Assembly: GCF_000966265.1 (NCBI RefSeq)
Contig: NZ_LANF01000019.1
Span: 1-64,000, forward strand
From: Palaeococcus ferrophilus DSM 13482
GTDB lineage: Archaea; Methanobacteriota_B; Thermococci; Thermococcales; Thermococcaceae
Length of the DNA stretch: 64,000 bases
Direction of reading: 5' to 3'
In this document: in pieces, positions 30,546-39,527 of the stretch
Layout of the letters: every line of letters begins with the position of its first letter
How positions within the stretch are numbered: the stretch's first letter is position 1
Program-made: the position numbers and the translations under genes
Notes under the pieces: generated by a model
The model's database searches: none
Seen by the model: only the letters and a program-made list of their open reading frames with translations
Told to the model about the DNA's origin: nothing

Positions 30546-30614
30546 TATCACAGACGAGGGGGCGCGGGTGAGAAGGCAAATAAAGGATAACGTGCGATAC
30601 CCTTCGGTGGTATC

Positions 30615-31382
30615 ATGAAGGTTGACCTCAACGCCGACCTCGGCGAGAGCTTCGGGAGGTACAAGCTCGGCCTCGACGAGGAGGTTATGAACTACATCAC
30701 CAGCGCTAATGTAGCGACTGGCTGGCACGCGGGAGACCCGCTCGTGATGAGAAAGACCGTGAGGCTGGCGAAGGAGAAGGGTGTAGCTGTTGGCGCCCAT
30801 CCCGGTTACCCTGACCTTCTCGGCTTCGGCAGGAGGTACATGAAGCTTTCCCGGGAAGAGGCGAGGAACTACATCCTCTATCAGGTGGGGGCGCTCTACG
30901 CCTTTGTTAGAGCAGAAGGCCTTGAGTTCCAGCACGTCAAGCCACATGGGGCACTCTACAACGCCCTGGTGAAGGAAGAGGAGCTCGCGAGGGGAGTCAT
31001 TGAGGGGATGGCCGACTTCGACAAAAACCTCATCTTCGTAACGCTCTCGGGCTCAAGGCCGGCGGAGATAGCGGAGGAGATGGGCGTTAAGGTAGCGCAC
31101 GAGGTCTTCGCCGACAGGGCCTACAATCCGGACGGAACCCTCGTCCCGCGTTCGGAGCCCGGTGCCGTTATCCACGACAAGGAGGAGGTAGCCGAGCGCG
31201 TGATTTCAATGGTCAAGGACGGCGGCGTGAGGGCGATCAATGGCGAGTGGGTCGAACTGAAGGCCGATACCATCTGCCTCCACGGGGACAACCCGAAAGC
31301 TGTAGAGATAGCGGCGCACATAAGGAAAGTGCTGGGGGAGGAAGGGGTTAAGGTAGTTCCAATGAGGGAAGTGGTCAGGTGA
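30615..31382 (+). CDS. pxpA: 5-oxoprolinase subunit PxpA
   Basis: A 255-residue LamB/YcsF-family protein, one of three subunits of ATP-dependent prokaryotic 5-oxoprolinase that opens pyroglutamate to glutamate. The N-terminal [40 protein letters not shown] and VKPHGALYN motifs are diagnostic. GGTGGTATC precedes the ATG; a weak TATA (AAATAAAGG) lies near 30578-30586. pxpB and pxpC follow directly. Confidence 0.94.
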   Translation: MKVDLNADLGESFGRYKLGLDEEVMNYITSANVATGWHAGDPLVMRKTVRLAKEKGVAVGAHPGYPDLLGFGRRYMKLSREEARNYILYQVGALYAFVRAEGLEFQHVKPHGALYNALVKEEELARGVIEGMADFDKNLIFVTLSGSRPAEIAEEMGVKVAHEVFADRAYNPDGTLVPRSEPGAVIHDKEEVAERVISMVKDGGVRAINGEWVELKADTICLHGDNPKAVEIAAHIRKVLGEEGVKVVPMREVVR

Positions 31383-31386
31383 GAGC

Positions 31387-32076
31387 ATGGAAATAAAGCC
31401 CCTCGGCGATTCCGCCCTTCTCATTTCCTTCGGTGAGGTCATAGACGATAGGATAAACGCGAGGATTCACGCCCTTGCGAGGGCTATCGAGGGGAAGGGC
31501 TTCGAGTGGCTGGTAGAGGTCGTCCTGGCCTACTCTTCCCTGGCAGTAATCTTTGACCCGCTGAAGGTAACTTTCGAGGAAGTTAAGAAGGCCGTTGCGC
31601 CCCTGCTTGATGTGAGCGCTGAAACCTTCAAGGGAAGAAAAATAGAGATACCCGTCCTATACGGTGGCGAATACGGGCCTGATATAGAGTTCGTCGCAGA
31701 GTACAACGGGCTTAGCGTTGAGGACGTTATCGAAATTCACTCCAAACCGGTCTACCACGTTTACTTCCTCGGCTTCCTGCCGGGGTTTGCCTACCTCGGG
31801 GGGATGGACGAGCGCATAGCGGCCCCGAGGCTCGAGAGGCCCCGCCTCAATGTCCCAGCTGGCTCGGTGGGCATAGCGGGAAGGCAGACCGGCATTTATC
31901 CGCTCGAAAGCCCCGGAGGCTGGCGGCTGATTGGGAGAACCCCGCTGAGACTCTTCAACCCGGCGAGAGAGCCACCAACGCTCCTCCAGCCGGGCGATGA
32001 GGTTAGGTTCGTGCCGATTGATGAGGAAGAGTTCTGGGAAATCTACAAAGCAGAGTGGGGGTTAGGCAGTGATTGA
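31387..32076 (+). CDS. pxpB: 5-oxoprolinase subunit PxpB
   Basis: A 229-residue protein of the KipI/PxpB family. Family signatures are the N-terminal GDSALLISFGE, the YHVYFLGFLPGFAYLGG segment, the PRLNVPAGSVGIAG loop and GGWRLIGRTP. It lies four bases after pxpA with AGGTGAGAGC before the ATG, and its last codons overlap pxpC. It forms the ATP-using part of 5-oxoprolinase together with PxpC. Confidence 0.94.
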   Translation: MEIKPLGDSALLISFGEVIDDRINARIHALARAIEGKGFEWLVEVVLAYSSLAVIFDPLKVTFEEVKKAVAPLLDVSAETFKGRKIEIPVLYGGEYGPDIEFVAEYNGLSVEDVIEIHSKPVYHVYFLGFLPGFAYLGGMDERIAAPRLERPRLNVPAGSVGIAGRQTGIYPLESPGGWRLIGRTPLRLFNPAREPPTLLQPGDEVRFVPIDEEEFWEIYKAEWGLGSD

Positions 32077-33064
32077 GCTCCTCAAAGTACCATCGCTTTT
32101 AACCGTTCAGGATGCGGGGAGGAGGGGATACAGAAAACTCGGCGTCCCGGTTTCGGGCTTCATGGACGACTTCTCCGCGAGAATAGCGAACTACCTCGTA
32201 GGGAACCCCGGGGATGCTCCGCTTCTCGAGTTCCTCCTGGCCGGCCCTAAGTTACGGTTCAACGCCTCGGCGGTCTTCGCAATAGCGGGCGACACTGAAG
32301 TTAGGCTCAACGGGGTTCCCGTAGAACCATGGATGAGCCACTGGGCGAAGAGGGGGGACCTCCTCGAGGTCGAAACCCTGAGGAGCGGCCTCTACGGCTA
32401 CATTGCCTTCGCGGGGGGGATAACGTGCGAGAGGCTTTTGGGGAGCTGTTCGGCCTATCCCAAAGCGGGCCTCGGGAAGCCGCTGAAGGCAGGGGATGGG
32501 CTAAACGTTGGATATGCGATTCTAACGGGCAAAGAAGGGAGGTACCTCCCTCCCCAGCTGCGGCCGGACCACTCGCGCGATAGGGTGGAAGTCCGCGTAC
32601 TCCTCGGCCCGGATTTAGAGCACTTCACCGAGAGGGGAATCGAGACATTCCTAAACTCGAAATACACGGTAACACCGGAGAGCGACAGGATGGGCTACCG
32701 TCTGGACGGGCCGGCGGTGGAGCACTCGGGGAGGGACGCGGGCATAGTTACGGAGCCTTTGGTCCCGGGAACTGTCCAGGTACCGGCCAACGGGAAGCCG
32801 ATAGTGATGATGAAGGATGCTCAAACAACGGGCGGCTACGCGAAGATAGCGACCGTTATAAGCGCCGACATCCACCTACTCGCCCAGAGTCGGCCGGGCA
32901 CAATGGTGAGGTTCAGGGAAGTGCCCCTAGATGAGGCGCGGGAGACGTTGAGGAGGCGGGAGAAAACCCTCGAGGCGATAAGGGACCTCCTCGATGGAAA
33001 AATACGGGCCTATTCGATCAGGGCCCTGGGTGAGGAGTTCACTCTCTTCGCCGGAAAGGTTTAA
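32069..33064 (+). CDS. pxpC: 5-oxoprolinase subunit PxpC
   Basis: A 331-residue protein of the KipA/PxpC (biotin-dependent carboxylase-like) family. LTVQDAGRRGYRKLGVPVSGFMD at the N-terminus, MGYRLDGP, and the C-terminal QTTGGYAKIATV motif identify it. The GTG start at 32069 overlaps the end of pxpB, indicating coupled translation of the complex. No carboxylase partner is nearby, in keeping with the 5-oxoprolinase assignment. Confidence 0.93.
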   Translation: MIELLKVPSLLTVQDAGRRGYRKLGVPVSGFMDDFSARIANYLVGNPGDAPLLEFLLAGPKLRFNASAVFAIAGDTEVRLNGVPVEPWMSHWAKRGDLLEVETLRSGLYGYIAFAGGITCERLLGSCSAYPKAGLGKPLKAGDGLNVGYAILTGKEGRYLPPQLRPDHSRDRVEVRVLLGPDLEHFTERGIETFLNSKYTVTPESDRMGYRLDGPAVEHSGRDAGIVTEPLVPGTVQVPANGKPIVMMKDAQTTGGYAKIATVISADIHLLAQSRPGTMVRFREVPLDEARETLRRREKTLEAIRDLLDGKIRAYSIRALGEEFTLFAGKV

Positions 33065-33098
33065 TAGCTAATCCCCCTCTCGTTCTTCGGTGGGAGAA

Positions 33099-33809
33099 GT
33101 GATAAAGGCGATTTCGCTTGACATTGACGGGACGATAACACACCCCGACAGGAGGCTTAGCGAGGAAGCGCTCAGGGCCATAAGGCTCGCCGAGAGTCTT
33201 GGCGTCCCTGTAATGCTCGTCACTGGAAACTCGGTTCCCTTCGCCGAGGCCGCTGCGATCTTCATCGGCACGAGCGGGCCGGTCATAGCCGAGGACGGCG
33301 GAGCACTTTCACTCAAGGGCGAGAGCACGATGAGGAAGCGCGTTTTCCTCACGGACATGGACGAGGAGTGGATTCTCTGGAGCGAGCTTAGGAAGCGCCA
33401 CCCCGAGGCAGTCTTGAGCTTTTCAATGCCCGAGAGAAAGGCCGGGCTCGTCGTTTTTCGCACGGTTCCGGTGGAGGCCGTGAGGGAGATCATAGAGGAG
33501 CTGGGGCTGAACCTGGTTGCCGTTGATTCGGGCTTCGCCATCCACATAAAGAAGCCGTGGATAAACAAGGGGGAGGGGATAGCCAGGGCCTGCGAGTACC
33601 TCAGCATCTCCCCGAAAGAGGTCGCCCACGTTGGCGATGGGGAGAACGACCTAGATGCCTTCCGCGTCGTCGGCTACCGCGTTGCCATAGCCCAGGCCCC
33701 AGAGAGCGTGAAGGAGAAGGCCGACTACGTCACCCAGAAGCCCTACGGGGACGGCGGGGCCGAGGCGGTTATGCACATCCTCAGGAAGTTCGGCTATCTA
33801 AAGGAGTGA
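33099..33809 (+). CDS. Phosphoglycolate phosphatase (archaeal HAD type IIB)
   Basis: A HAD-superfamily phosphatase of about 236 residues like Thermoplasma phosphoglycolate phosphatase. Motif I is LDIDGTIT (both Asp present), motif II VTGNS, motif III the Lys in INKGEGI and motif [13 protein letters not shown] placed the start at the GTG at 33099, with GGTGGGAGAA upstream; a GTG at 33090 would add three residues. It precedes the GNAT gene by five bases. Confidence 0.87.
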   Translation: MIKAISLDIDGTITHPDRRLSEEALRAIRLAESLGVPVMLVTGNSVPFAEAAAIFIGTSGPVIAEDGGALSLKGESTMRKRVFLTDMDEEWILWSELRKRHPEAVLSFSMPERKAGLVVFRTVPVEAVREIIEELGLNLVAVDSGFAIHIKKPWINKGEGIARACEYLSISPKEVAHVGDGENDLDAFRVVGYRVAIAQAPESVKEKADYVTQKPYGDGGAEAVMHILRKFGYLKE

Positions 33810-33814
33810 TGCCT

Positions 33815-34690
33815 ATGAGTATAGTGGTCAGAAAGGCCACCCTCGACGACGTTAGGGGAATAATCTCTGTCCACACGGCAGGGGAGGAGCTCTCGGGCCT
33901 TTCCGTGAGGGAACGCTATCTCCGCGGCGGCCCCTGGATGAGCGTTGAGACCTGCTCCGTCCACATCAACACCTTCCTCCTCGACGGTCAGCTCCCCCTC
34001 GTTGCGGAACTCGATGGAAGAATCGTTGGCGAGGCGGAGGTTTTTCTCTCGGAGGAGCCGATAAACGGGGAGCCAAGGAGGATAGCCCACCTGGACGTCA
34101 TAGAGGTTCATCCAGACTTCAGGGGAAAGGGAATTGGCAGGGCGCTCGTTGAGCACATCGAGCGGGCTCTGGGTGAGAAGGTGGAACTCCTAACGGTCCA
34201 GCCGAGCGAGGGAGCAATTGGCTTTTACAAAAAGCTTGGTTTTAATAAGGTGCTCTACGAGAACCGGCTCGTTGAAGTGCCCACTACCGAATTCACCGGA
34301 GGTAATGTCCAGCCCCTTAATTTCATCCCGTGGGATGATGTGAAGGGCCTTGAGCTGGTCGCCGGCCGCTTCCAGAACTCCTACGACATGTGGTTCTCAA
34401 GCTTCAGAGACCTCTTTGCAGGCGTCCACGAGCTTGCGGAGGCTGGGAAGCTCGGGAATTCCTATTACGCCCTCAAACCTCTACCCGGAAGGCCCGGAAA
34501 GGCGAGCCTCTTCCTCTGGGGAGAGGGGAAGGACATCCCCGGAGTTATAGGACGCGCGGGAGAGCTCGGATTTAAGAGTGTTCTAACTGTGTTGGACGAG
34601 GAGACCGCGGAGAGAATTGGGGGAAAAATGAAGAAAAAGCTCCCGATAATGGGAAAAGAGCTCAGCGGGTTATCTTCACCCGGTTCATGA
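33815..34690 (+). CDS. GNAT-family N-acetyltransferase
   Basis: A 291-residue protein. The N-terminal 150 residues are a GNAT acetyltransferase with acetyl-CoA loop DFRGKGIGRALVE and the terminal QPSEGAIGFYKKLGF motif. The C-terminal 130 residues (from about NFIPWDDVKGLEL) are an unrecognised domain, perhaps a second degenerate acyltransferase or substrate-binding unit. GGAGTGATGCCT precedes the ATG at 33815. The last 29 bases overlap the convergent tyrS gene. Confidence 0.85.
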   Translation: MSIVVRKATLDDVRGIISVHTAGEELSGLSVRERYLRGGPWMSVETCSVHINTFLLDGQLPLVAELDGRIVGEAEVFLSEEPINGEPRRIAHLDVIEVHPDFRGKGIGRALVEHIERALGEKVELLTVQPSEGAIGFYKKLGFNKVLYENRLVEVPTTEFTGGNVQPLNFIPWDDVKGLELVAGRFQNSYDMWFSSFRDLFAGVHELAEAGKLGNSYYALKPLPGRPGKASLFLWGEGKDIPGVIGRAGELGFKSVLTVLDEETAERIGGKMKKKLPIMGKELSGLSSPGS

Positions 34691-35789
34691 GCTCGAGCGG
34701 CTCCTGGTGCCTCTCGAAGTAATCCCTGACGGGTTTGAGGAGTTCTATGAGATATTCCGCAACTCCGTTCTTGAGGTCGAGCGGGTGGAGCTTTCCTTCC
34801 GCGAAGTCCCTCTTAAGCTCCTCGAAGGTAGTGTAGGTCACATCGCCACCGAACTTTGCCGGCCTGTGGATGGTGAACTCCGTGGGTTCTTCCCTGAAGA
34901 TTATGTGCTCGGCCCAGTCAAGGACGGGGTTGTAGTTTACCTCTCCAGCAGGGCAGAAGGCCTTCCTGAGCTTTTGTCTTATCTCCTCCGGGCTGTCGTG
35001 GATGAATACCGCTGAATAGGGCTTGCTCTTGCTCATCTTCATCTGGGTCTTGAGCTCCTTAAACTGCTCCTCGCTCTCTATCGGCCAGACCGGCGGTTCC
35101 TGCAGGCCGAGGAGGAGGTGGTGGTGGAGCGCGACCGGCTTGAGCTTCTCGCCCTTCCACTCGAGGGCGTGGTATTTGAGCTTCTGGGCGACCTCTATGG
35201 CTATGACGTGGGCCTTCCTCTGGTCCATTCCCGCGTGGGCTATCGTAACGCCCTGGTAGAATATATCAGCCACCTGCATGGCAGGGTAGATGAGCTTGGC
35301 GAAGTCTATGGCCTCTCCCATTTGCCTGCCCATGATGGTTATGGAGCGCATCATTCTAGCTAATGTTACGTTCTTGGAGATGTCAATGACGGTCTGCCAG
35401 TAGTCGCCCTTCTCAAGTATCTCGCTGGCCAGAACGAACTCCACCTTCTCCGGGTCACCGCCTATGACCTTTATGCTCTGCTTCATTCCCTCCTTGAAGT
35501 AGGTGAGGGCTACCTTCTGGATGACGTCCAGATCACCGCCGAGTTTGTCGTTGATCCAGCTGTGCCAGTCCGCCAAAAAGATCCTCGTCTTCACGCCAGC
35601 CTTCTGGAGGTCAGCTATCTTCGCCCCGGCCATCAGTCCGGTTCCGAGGTGAATGTAACCGCTGATCTCAAAACCTATGTAGTGCTGCATCGGGATTCCA
35701 ACTTCCAGGAGGTGCCTGAGGTTCTCCTCCGTCAGGAGCTCTTCCGTGGGCTTTCTCTTAATGAGTTCTATCCTGCTCTCTATGTCCAT
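34662..35789 (-). CDS. tyrS: Tyrosyl-tRNA synthetase
   Basis: A 375-residue class I aminoacyl-tRNA synthetase of archaeal type. The HIGH-like signature lies in SGYIHLGTG, and the KMSKSKP loop is intact. LADWHSWINDKLGG and HAGMDQRKAHV are typical of archaeal/eukaryal TyrRS; TrpRS, the closest alternative, usually has KMSAS. The ATG at 35789 follows GGTGGTGAGT. Confidence 0.94.
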   Translation of the reverse strand: MDIESRIELIKRKPTEELLTEENLRHLLEVGIPMQHYIGFEISGYIHLGTGLMAGAKIADLQKAGVKTRIFLADWHSWINDKLGGDLDVIQKVALTYFKEGMKQSIKVIGGDPEKVEFVLASEILEKGDYWQTVIDISKNVTLARMMRSITIMGRQMGEAIDFAKLIYPAMQVADIFYQGVTIAHAGMDQRKAHVIAIEVAQKLKYHALEWKGEKLKPVALHHHLLLGLQEPPVWPIESEEQFKELKTQMKMSKSKPYSAVFIHDSPEEIRQKLRKAFCPAGEVNYNPVLDWAEHIIFREEPTEFTIHRPAKFGGDVTYTTFEELKRDFAEGKLHPLDLKNGVAEYLIELLKPVRDYFERHQEPLELMNRVKITR

Positions 35790-35867
35790 ACTCACCACCT
35801 AAGCCAAAGAAGTCCTAATCCTTTAAGGACTTTACGCAGAAGATATTCGAGGTTGCTGTGGTACCGT

Positions 35868-35883
35868 CGAAAAGATTTATAAC
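35868..35883 (+). promoter_or_regulatory. BRE/TATA promoter of the CGP-CTERM surface-protein gene
   Basis: CGAAAAGATTTATAAC has a strong BRE and TATA box. Its centre lies about 40 bases before the ATG at 35917, giving a short leader that includes GGTGAT. Confidence 0.65.
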
Positions 35884-35916
35884 TCTCGGTGTCTATAGAT
35901 TCCCTCGGTGATTGCC

Positions 35917-37779
35917 ATGCGGAAACTTGGAGCAGTGTTAGCTGCCCTAATGCTTTTGGGAGTTTTTGGCTTCGTCTTTGCAAGCGCTACCACCGTGGCA
36001 GTGGACCTCGCCCACGGTGAGAACGATAAGTACCTGGCGCAGGATGTGCTGGACTTTGATACCAACGAGACCCTAGCCCATGGAATAATTCCAACGATAG
36101 ACTTCGTGGACTGGGCCTACTTCGGAGACCCGACCCAGGCGGACGTGCTTGGAATCACGAACCTTGGGGAGAAGATAACCGCCGATGCCCTTAACGGCGT
36201 TGACGTCCTCATCATCGGCCAGCCCACCAGCCCCTTTGACCCCGAGGAGATAATGGCCATCGTTGACTGGTTCAACCAGGGCGGAAAGGTTCTCTGGATT
36301 GCAGGTGACAGCGATTACGGAAGCGGCCCGCAGGTTATTGACTACGTTGACACGCTCCTCGAGCAGCTCGGGGTCAAGCTCAGGCTCGACCAGGCCTCCG
36401 TTGAGAGCCCGACCCTCAACGCCGGTGCCGGTTACCGTGTCATTGGCATTGTGAACCCAGATCCCAACACCCCGAACGCGGACGTTATAACCCAGGGCTT
36501 CAAGCACGAGGGCCACGTGCTCTACCACGGCCCGGGAGTTGTCGCGTGGGTGGACGATGATGGAAACTGGCAGCCCCTTATTGATGGCAACGTTCCCGAG
36601 AACGTTTACAGGATAGTAAAGACCGCCGAGGACGGAACCATCGTCGAGAACACTGATCCAGCGGCCAACGCCTACCTCGCCGGTGACACGGGTGTCTTCA
36701 CGCTTCTCGCCGCCGAGAAGATGGGCGACAGCTGGCTCATCGTGAGCGGTGAGAGCCCCTACGGTGACTACGAGCCCACCTGGTCAGCCAAGTACCACGG
36801 CGTCGAGCTCGACGGTCCGACCTTCGTTACCAACATGATAAAGTGGATAACCGGCCTTACCGCGGCTCCCGCCCCTGCGGGTGAGGAAGTCGTTGACATA
36901 AAGGACCCCGAGGGAGACGACCACGGTCCGGGAACCTACACCTATCCGACCAACGCCGTCTTCAACGGTGAGGGCCTCTTCGACCTCGTTGACTTCAAGA
37001 TCAAGGACGCGGGCGACAACTACATCCTCGAGTTCTACTTCAAGAACCTCGGCGGAAACCCATGGAACGGCCAGAACGGCTTCAGCCTCCAGATCATAGA
37101 GGCTTACTTCGACTTCAAGGACGGTGGAAGCACCGACGCCATTAAGATGGACGAGAACGCCCCCACTCCGGGTTCAAACGTTGCCATTGACCCCGACCAC
37201 CCGTGGGACGTTGCCCTCAGGATACACGGATGGGGCAACACCCTCGTTCTCCCGGACGGAACCACAAAGGACGTTAAGGTCTCGGCCGACCTTGACAAGA
37301 ATGTCATAATGGTCGAGGTTCCGAAGGACTACCTCGAGGTCAAGCCCGGCCTCTACGGCGCAATCCTCGTTGGAAGCCAGGATGGATTCGGCGTTGACAC
37401 CTGGAGGGCAGTTGCCGTTGACGCGGAGGAGTGGAAGCTCGGCGGTGCAGAGGCCGATGCTGTCATAAACGGCGTCGCCCCGAGGGTGCTCGACCTCCTC
37501 GTCCCGGCCGGCTTCAAGCCCACCCAGGAGGAGCAGCTCAAGAGCTACGACGCCGCCAACGCCAAGCCCGCCGTGGTCAAGATGATACCCATAATCAAGC
37601 CCAAGGTTACCACGGTCACCCAGACCGTCACCCAGACGGAGACCGTGACCACGAAGGTCCAGAAGACCGTCACCGCCACGGAGACCACGACCACCACCAC
37701 GAGCGGCACATGCGGTCCGGCTGCCATAGGCCTCTTCGCCCTCCTGCCGCTCCTGGCACTCAGGAAGAAGAGGGAGTGA
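35917..37779 (+). CDS. Secreted surface protein with glucodextranase-C-like domain and CGP-CTERM anchor
   Basis: A 620-residue exported protein. A signal peptide covers about residues 1-25. Residues 30-310 resemble glutamine-amidotransferase-like folds used for sensing or binding (VDVLIIGQPTSPFDPEE, GGKVLWIAGDSDY). Residues 325-540 resemble the C-terminal domain of glucodextranase/pullulanase (DPEGDDHGPGTYTYP, DVALRIHGWGN). A Thr/Val-rich linker leads to TCGPAAIGLFALLPLLALRK, the CGP-CTERM sorting signal of Thermococcales. No glycosidase catalytic motif was found. It precedes an ABC importer and may bind or deliver its ligand. Confidence 0.75.
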   Translation: MRKLGAVLAALMLLGVFGFVFASATTVAVDLAHGENDKYLAQDVLDFDTNETLAHGIIPTIDFVDWAYFGDPTQADVLGITNLGEKITADALNGVDVLIIGQPTSPFDPEEIMAIVDWFNQGGKVLWIAGDSDYGSGPQVIDYVDTLLEQLGVKLRLDQASVESPTLNAGAGYRVIGIVNPDPNTPNADVITQGFKHEGHVLYHGPGVVAWVDDDGNWQPLIDGNVPENVYRIVKTAEDGTIVENTDPAANAYLAGDTGVFTLLAAEKMGDSWLIVSGESPYGDYEPTWSAKYHGVELDGPTFVTNMIKWITGLTAAPAPAGEEVVDIKDPEGDDHGPGTYTYPTNAVFNGEGLFDLVDFKIKDAGDNYILEFYFKNLGGNPWNGQNGFSLQIIEAYFDFKDGGSTDAIKMDENAPTPGSNVAIDPDHPWDVALRIHGWGNTLVLPDGTTKDVKVSADLDKNVIMVEVPKDYLEVKPGLYGAILVGSQDGFGVDTWRAVAVDAEEWKLGGAEADAVINGVAPRVLDLLVPAGFKPTQEEQLKSYDAANAKPAVVKMIPIIKPKVTTVTQTVTQTETVTTKVQKTVTATETTTTTTSGTCGPAAIGLFALLPLLALRKKRE

Positions 37780-37784
37780 AAACT

Positions 37785-37812
37785 CCCTTTTCCTTTGTTT
37801 GCTTCTTTTTTC
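37785..37812 (+). terminator. Oligo-T terminator after the surface-protein gene
   Basis: Directly after the stop, the coding strand has repeated T runs ending in a run of six T at 37806-37811, the usual archaeal intrinsic termination signal. The next gene has its own TATA element downstream. Confidence 0.5.
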
Positions 37813-37847
37813 AGTATGATTCTTCTTCGATGTTGCTTCCCCATCGT

Positions 37848-37860
37848 AAAGCATAAAAGT
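37848..37860 (+). promoter_or_regulatory. TATA box of the ABC substrate-binding protein
   Basis: AAAGCATAAAAG is centred about 37 bases before the ATG at 37892, so the importer can be transcribed separately from the preceding surface-protein gene. Confidence 0.55.
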
Positions 37861-37891
37861 TAGTTCGTCCTACCTGCCAATGGTGATTCAA

Positions 37892-39403
37892 ATGAAGAAG
37901 GCACTAGCACTGCTTCTGGTGGTGGCTCTCTTCCTGAGCCCGCTCTTTGTCCAGCCCGTGAAAGCGGATGGCGTGACTCTTGTGATACTGACCAGACACG
38001 ACACGACGATACAGCAGCTCGCCAAGCAGGCGTTCCTCAACAGCGACATCGCAAAGCAGTACAACATACAGGACATAATCTTTAGAAAGGCACCTGAGTC
38101 CCAGTGGAAGGTCTTCATAGAACGCGGCCAGGCGGACATTGGATGGGGTGGAGGGCCAACGCTCTTTGACAACCTCTACACCCAGGGCTACCTTACCCCA
38201 ATAGACGACCCGAAGATACTCGGACTCCTTGACAATCAAATCCGCGAGAGCATAGGTGGAATGCCCCTCGTCAGGAAGGGGGACGATGGAAAAGTTTACT
38301 GGATAGCCGCGGCTCTCTCGTCCTTCGGCTACACCATAAACAAGGACGTCCTCAAGCGCTACAACCTCCCCGAACCCGAGAAGTGGGAGGACATAGCGAG
38401 CGAGGCCTTCGCCCTTGACCCACCGCAGTTCGGAATGGCCGACCCGACGAGGAGCACCTCAAACACAAGGATTTACCAGATCATCGTGCAGGCCTTTGGA
38501 TGGGACGAGGGCTGGAAGGTTCTAACCATAATGGCGGCGAACGCGAAGATATACGACGCCAGTGACGCCGTTAGGGAGGCTGTCATCGGTGGCGACATCG
38601 CCGTTGGAACAACCATTGACTTCTACGGCTACACCGCCATGAAGCTCAACCCCGCGTGTGTTTACATAGTCCCCAAGGGGGAGAGCGTCCTCAACGGCGA
38701 CCCGATAGCCCTCCTCACGAGCGTTAAGAACAAGGAGGCGGCCCAGGCCTTCATATACTGGGTTCTCACAGATGGCCAGAAGATATGGCTCGATGAGAAG
38801 GTCAACAGGATGCCCGTTAACCCGGCCGTCTTCGACACGCCCGAGGGCCAGAAGAGGCCTGACCTCAAGGCCGCCTACGAGCTCACCCTCAAGACGGAGG
38901 GTATTGAGTTCAACGATGCAAGGGCCCTCGCCACGGAGAAGTCCCTCCAAAACTACTTCAAGGCTACCCTCGTTGATGCCAACGAAGAGCTCCACAAGGC
39001 GTGGGTTTCTCTCGTTTCAGCTAAGAGGGAGGGTAAGATAGACGAGGCTACGTTCGAAAAGCTCAAGGCTGAGCTCCTCGAGCCCATACAGTTCAAAGAC
39101 CCCGATACCGGCGACATGGTCACCTTCACCGAGGACTACGCGAAGAAGATAAACAACCGCTTCCTCACGGATGCAGCATTCAAGGACCAGATAACCAACG
39201 AGTGGCGTGACGCCGCGAGGGCCAAGTACCAGAAGGTTCTCGACGACCTGAACGCTGCCATAGCAAGCGCTGGAAGCACCGGGGGTGAAACATCCTCTCC
39301 TGCCCCGACCAAGAGTTCAACCAAACCCCAGGTGTGCGGTCCGGCCGCCATAGGCATCTTTGCACTATTGCCGCTTTTGGCTCTAAGAAGGAAGCGTGAG
39401 TGA
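37892..39403 (+). CDS. ABC transporter substrate-binding protein, CGP-CTERM anchored
   Basis: A 503-residue exported solute-binding protein of the iron(III)/thiamine/phosphonate-type cluster (COG1840-like). The signal peptide ends near residue 25; the binding domain has QADIGWGGGPTLFDNL and an internal hinge. A helical region at about 330-470 is longer than usual. The C-terminus has a Ser/Thr/Pro linker and CGPAAIGIFALLPLLAL followed by RRKRE, so it is tethered to the outer membrane face. The ligand is not predictable. Start 37892 follows GGTGATTCAA; an ATG four codons earlier lies inside that site. Confidence 0.85.
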   Translation: MKKALALLLVVALFLSPLFVQPVKADGVTLVILTRHDTTIQQLAKQAFLNSDIAKQYNIQDIIFRKAPESQWKVFIERGQADIGWGGGPTLFDNLYTQGYLTPIDDPKILGLLDNQIRESIGGMPLVRKGDDGKVYWIAAALSSFGYTINKDVLKRYNLPEPEKWEDIASEAFALDPPQFGMADPTRSTSNTRIYQIIVQAFGWDEGWKVLTIMAANAKIYDASDAVREAVIGGDIAVGTTIDFYGYTAMKLNPACVYIVPKGESVLNGDPIALLTSVKNKEAAQAFIYWVLTDGQKIWLDEKVNRMPVNPAVFDTPEGQKRPDLKAAYELTLKTEGIEFNDARALATEKSLQNYFKATLVDANEELHKAWVSLVSAKREGKIDEATFEKLKAELLEPIQFKDPDTGDMVTFTEDYAKKINNRFLTDAAFKDQITNEWRDAARAKYQKVLDDLNAAIASAGSTGGETSSPAPTKSSTKPQVCGPAAIGIFALLPLLALRRKRE

Positions 39404-39440
39404 GCGCTTTTTACCTTTTTCTAGTTTACATTTTCATGGC

Positions 39441-39454
39441 AAAATATTTAAACC
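39441..39454 (+). promoter_or_regulatory. TATA box before the ABC permease
   Basis: AAAATATTTAAACC lies between the binding-protein and permease genes, about 80 bases before the permease start. It suggests that permease and ATPase can be transcribed as a second unit, with a leader of about 50 bases. Confidence 0.5.
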
Positions 39455-39527
39455 GCCCTTCTCAATTCAGCCCACCGTAAGGGTAATTAACGTTCAGCGT
39501 GAGTTCAAAAGATGGGAGGTGCTTAAG

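Noticed and set aside
37620-37710. A repetitive tract at the end of the surface-protein gene as a DNA repeat element
   Set aside because: It is the Thr/Val-rich linker of the CGP-CTERM protein, with codon-level repetition expected for such linkers; the same holds for 44990-45125.
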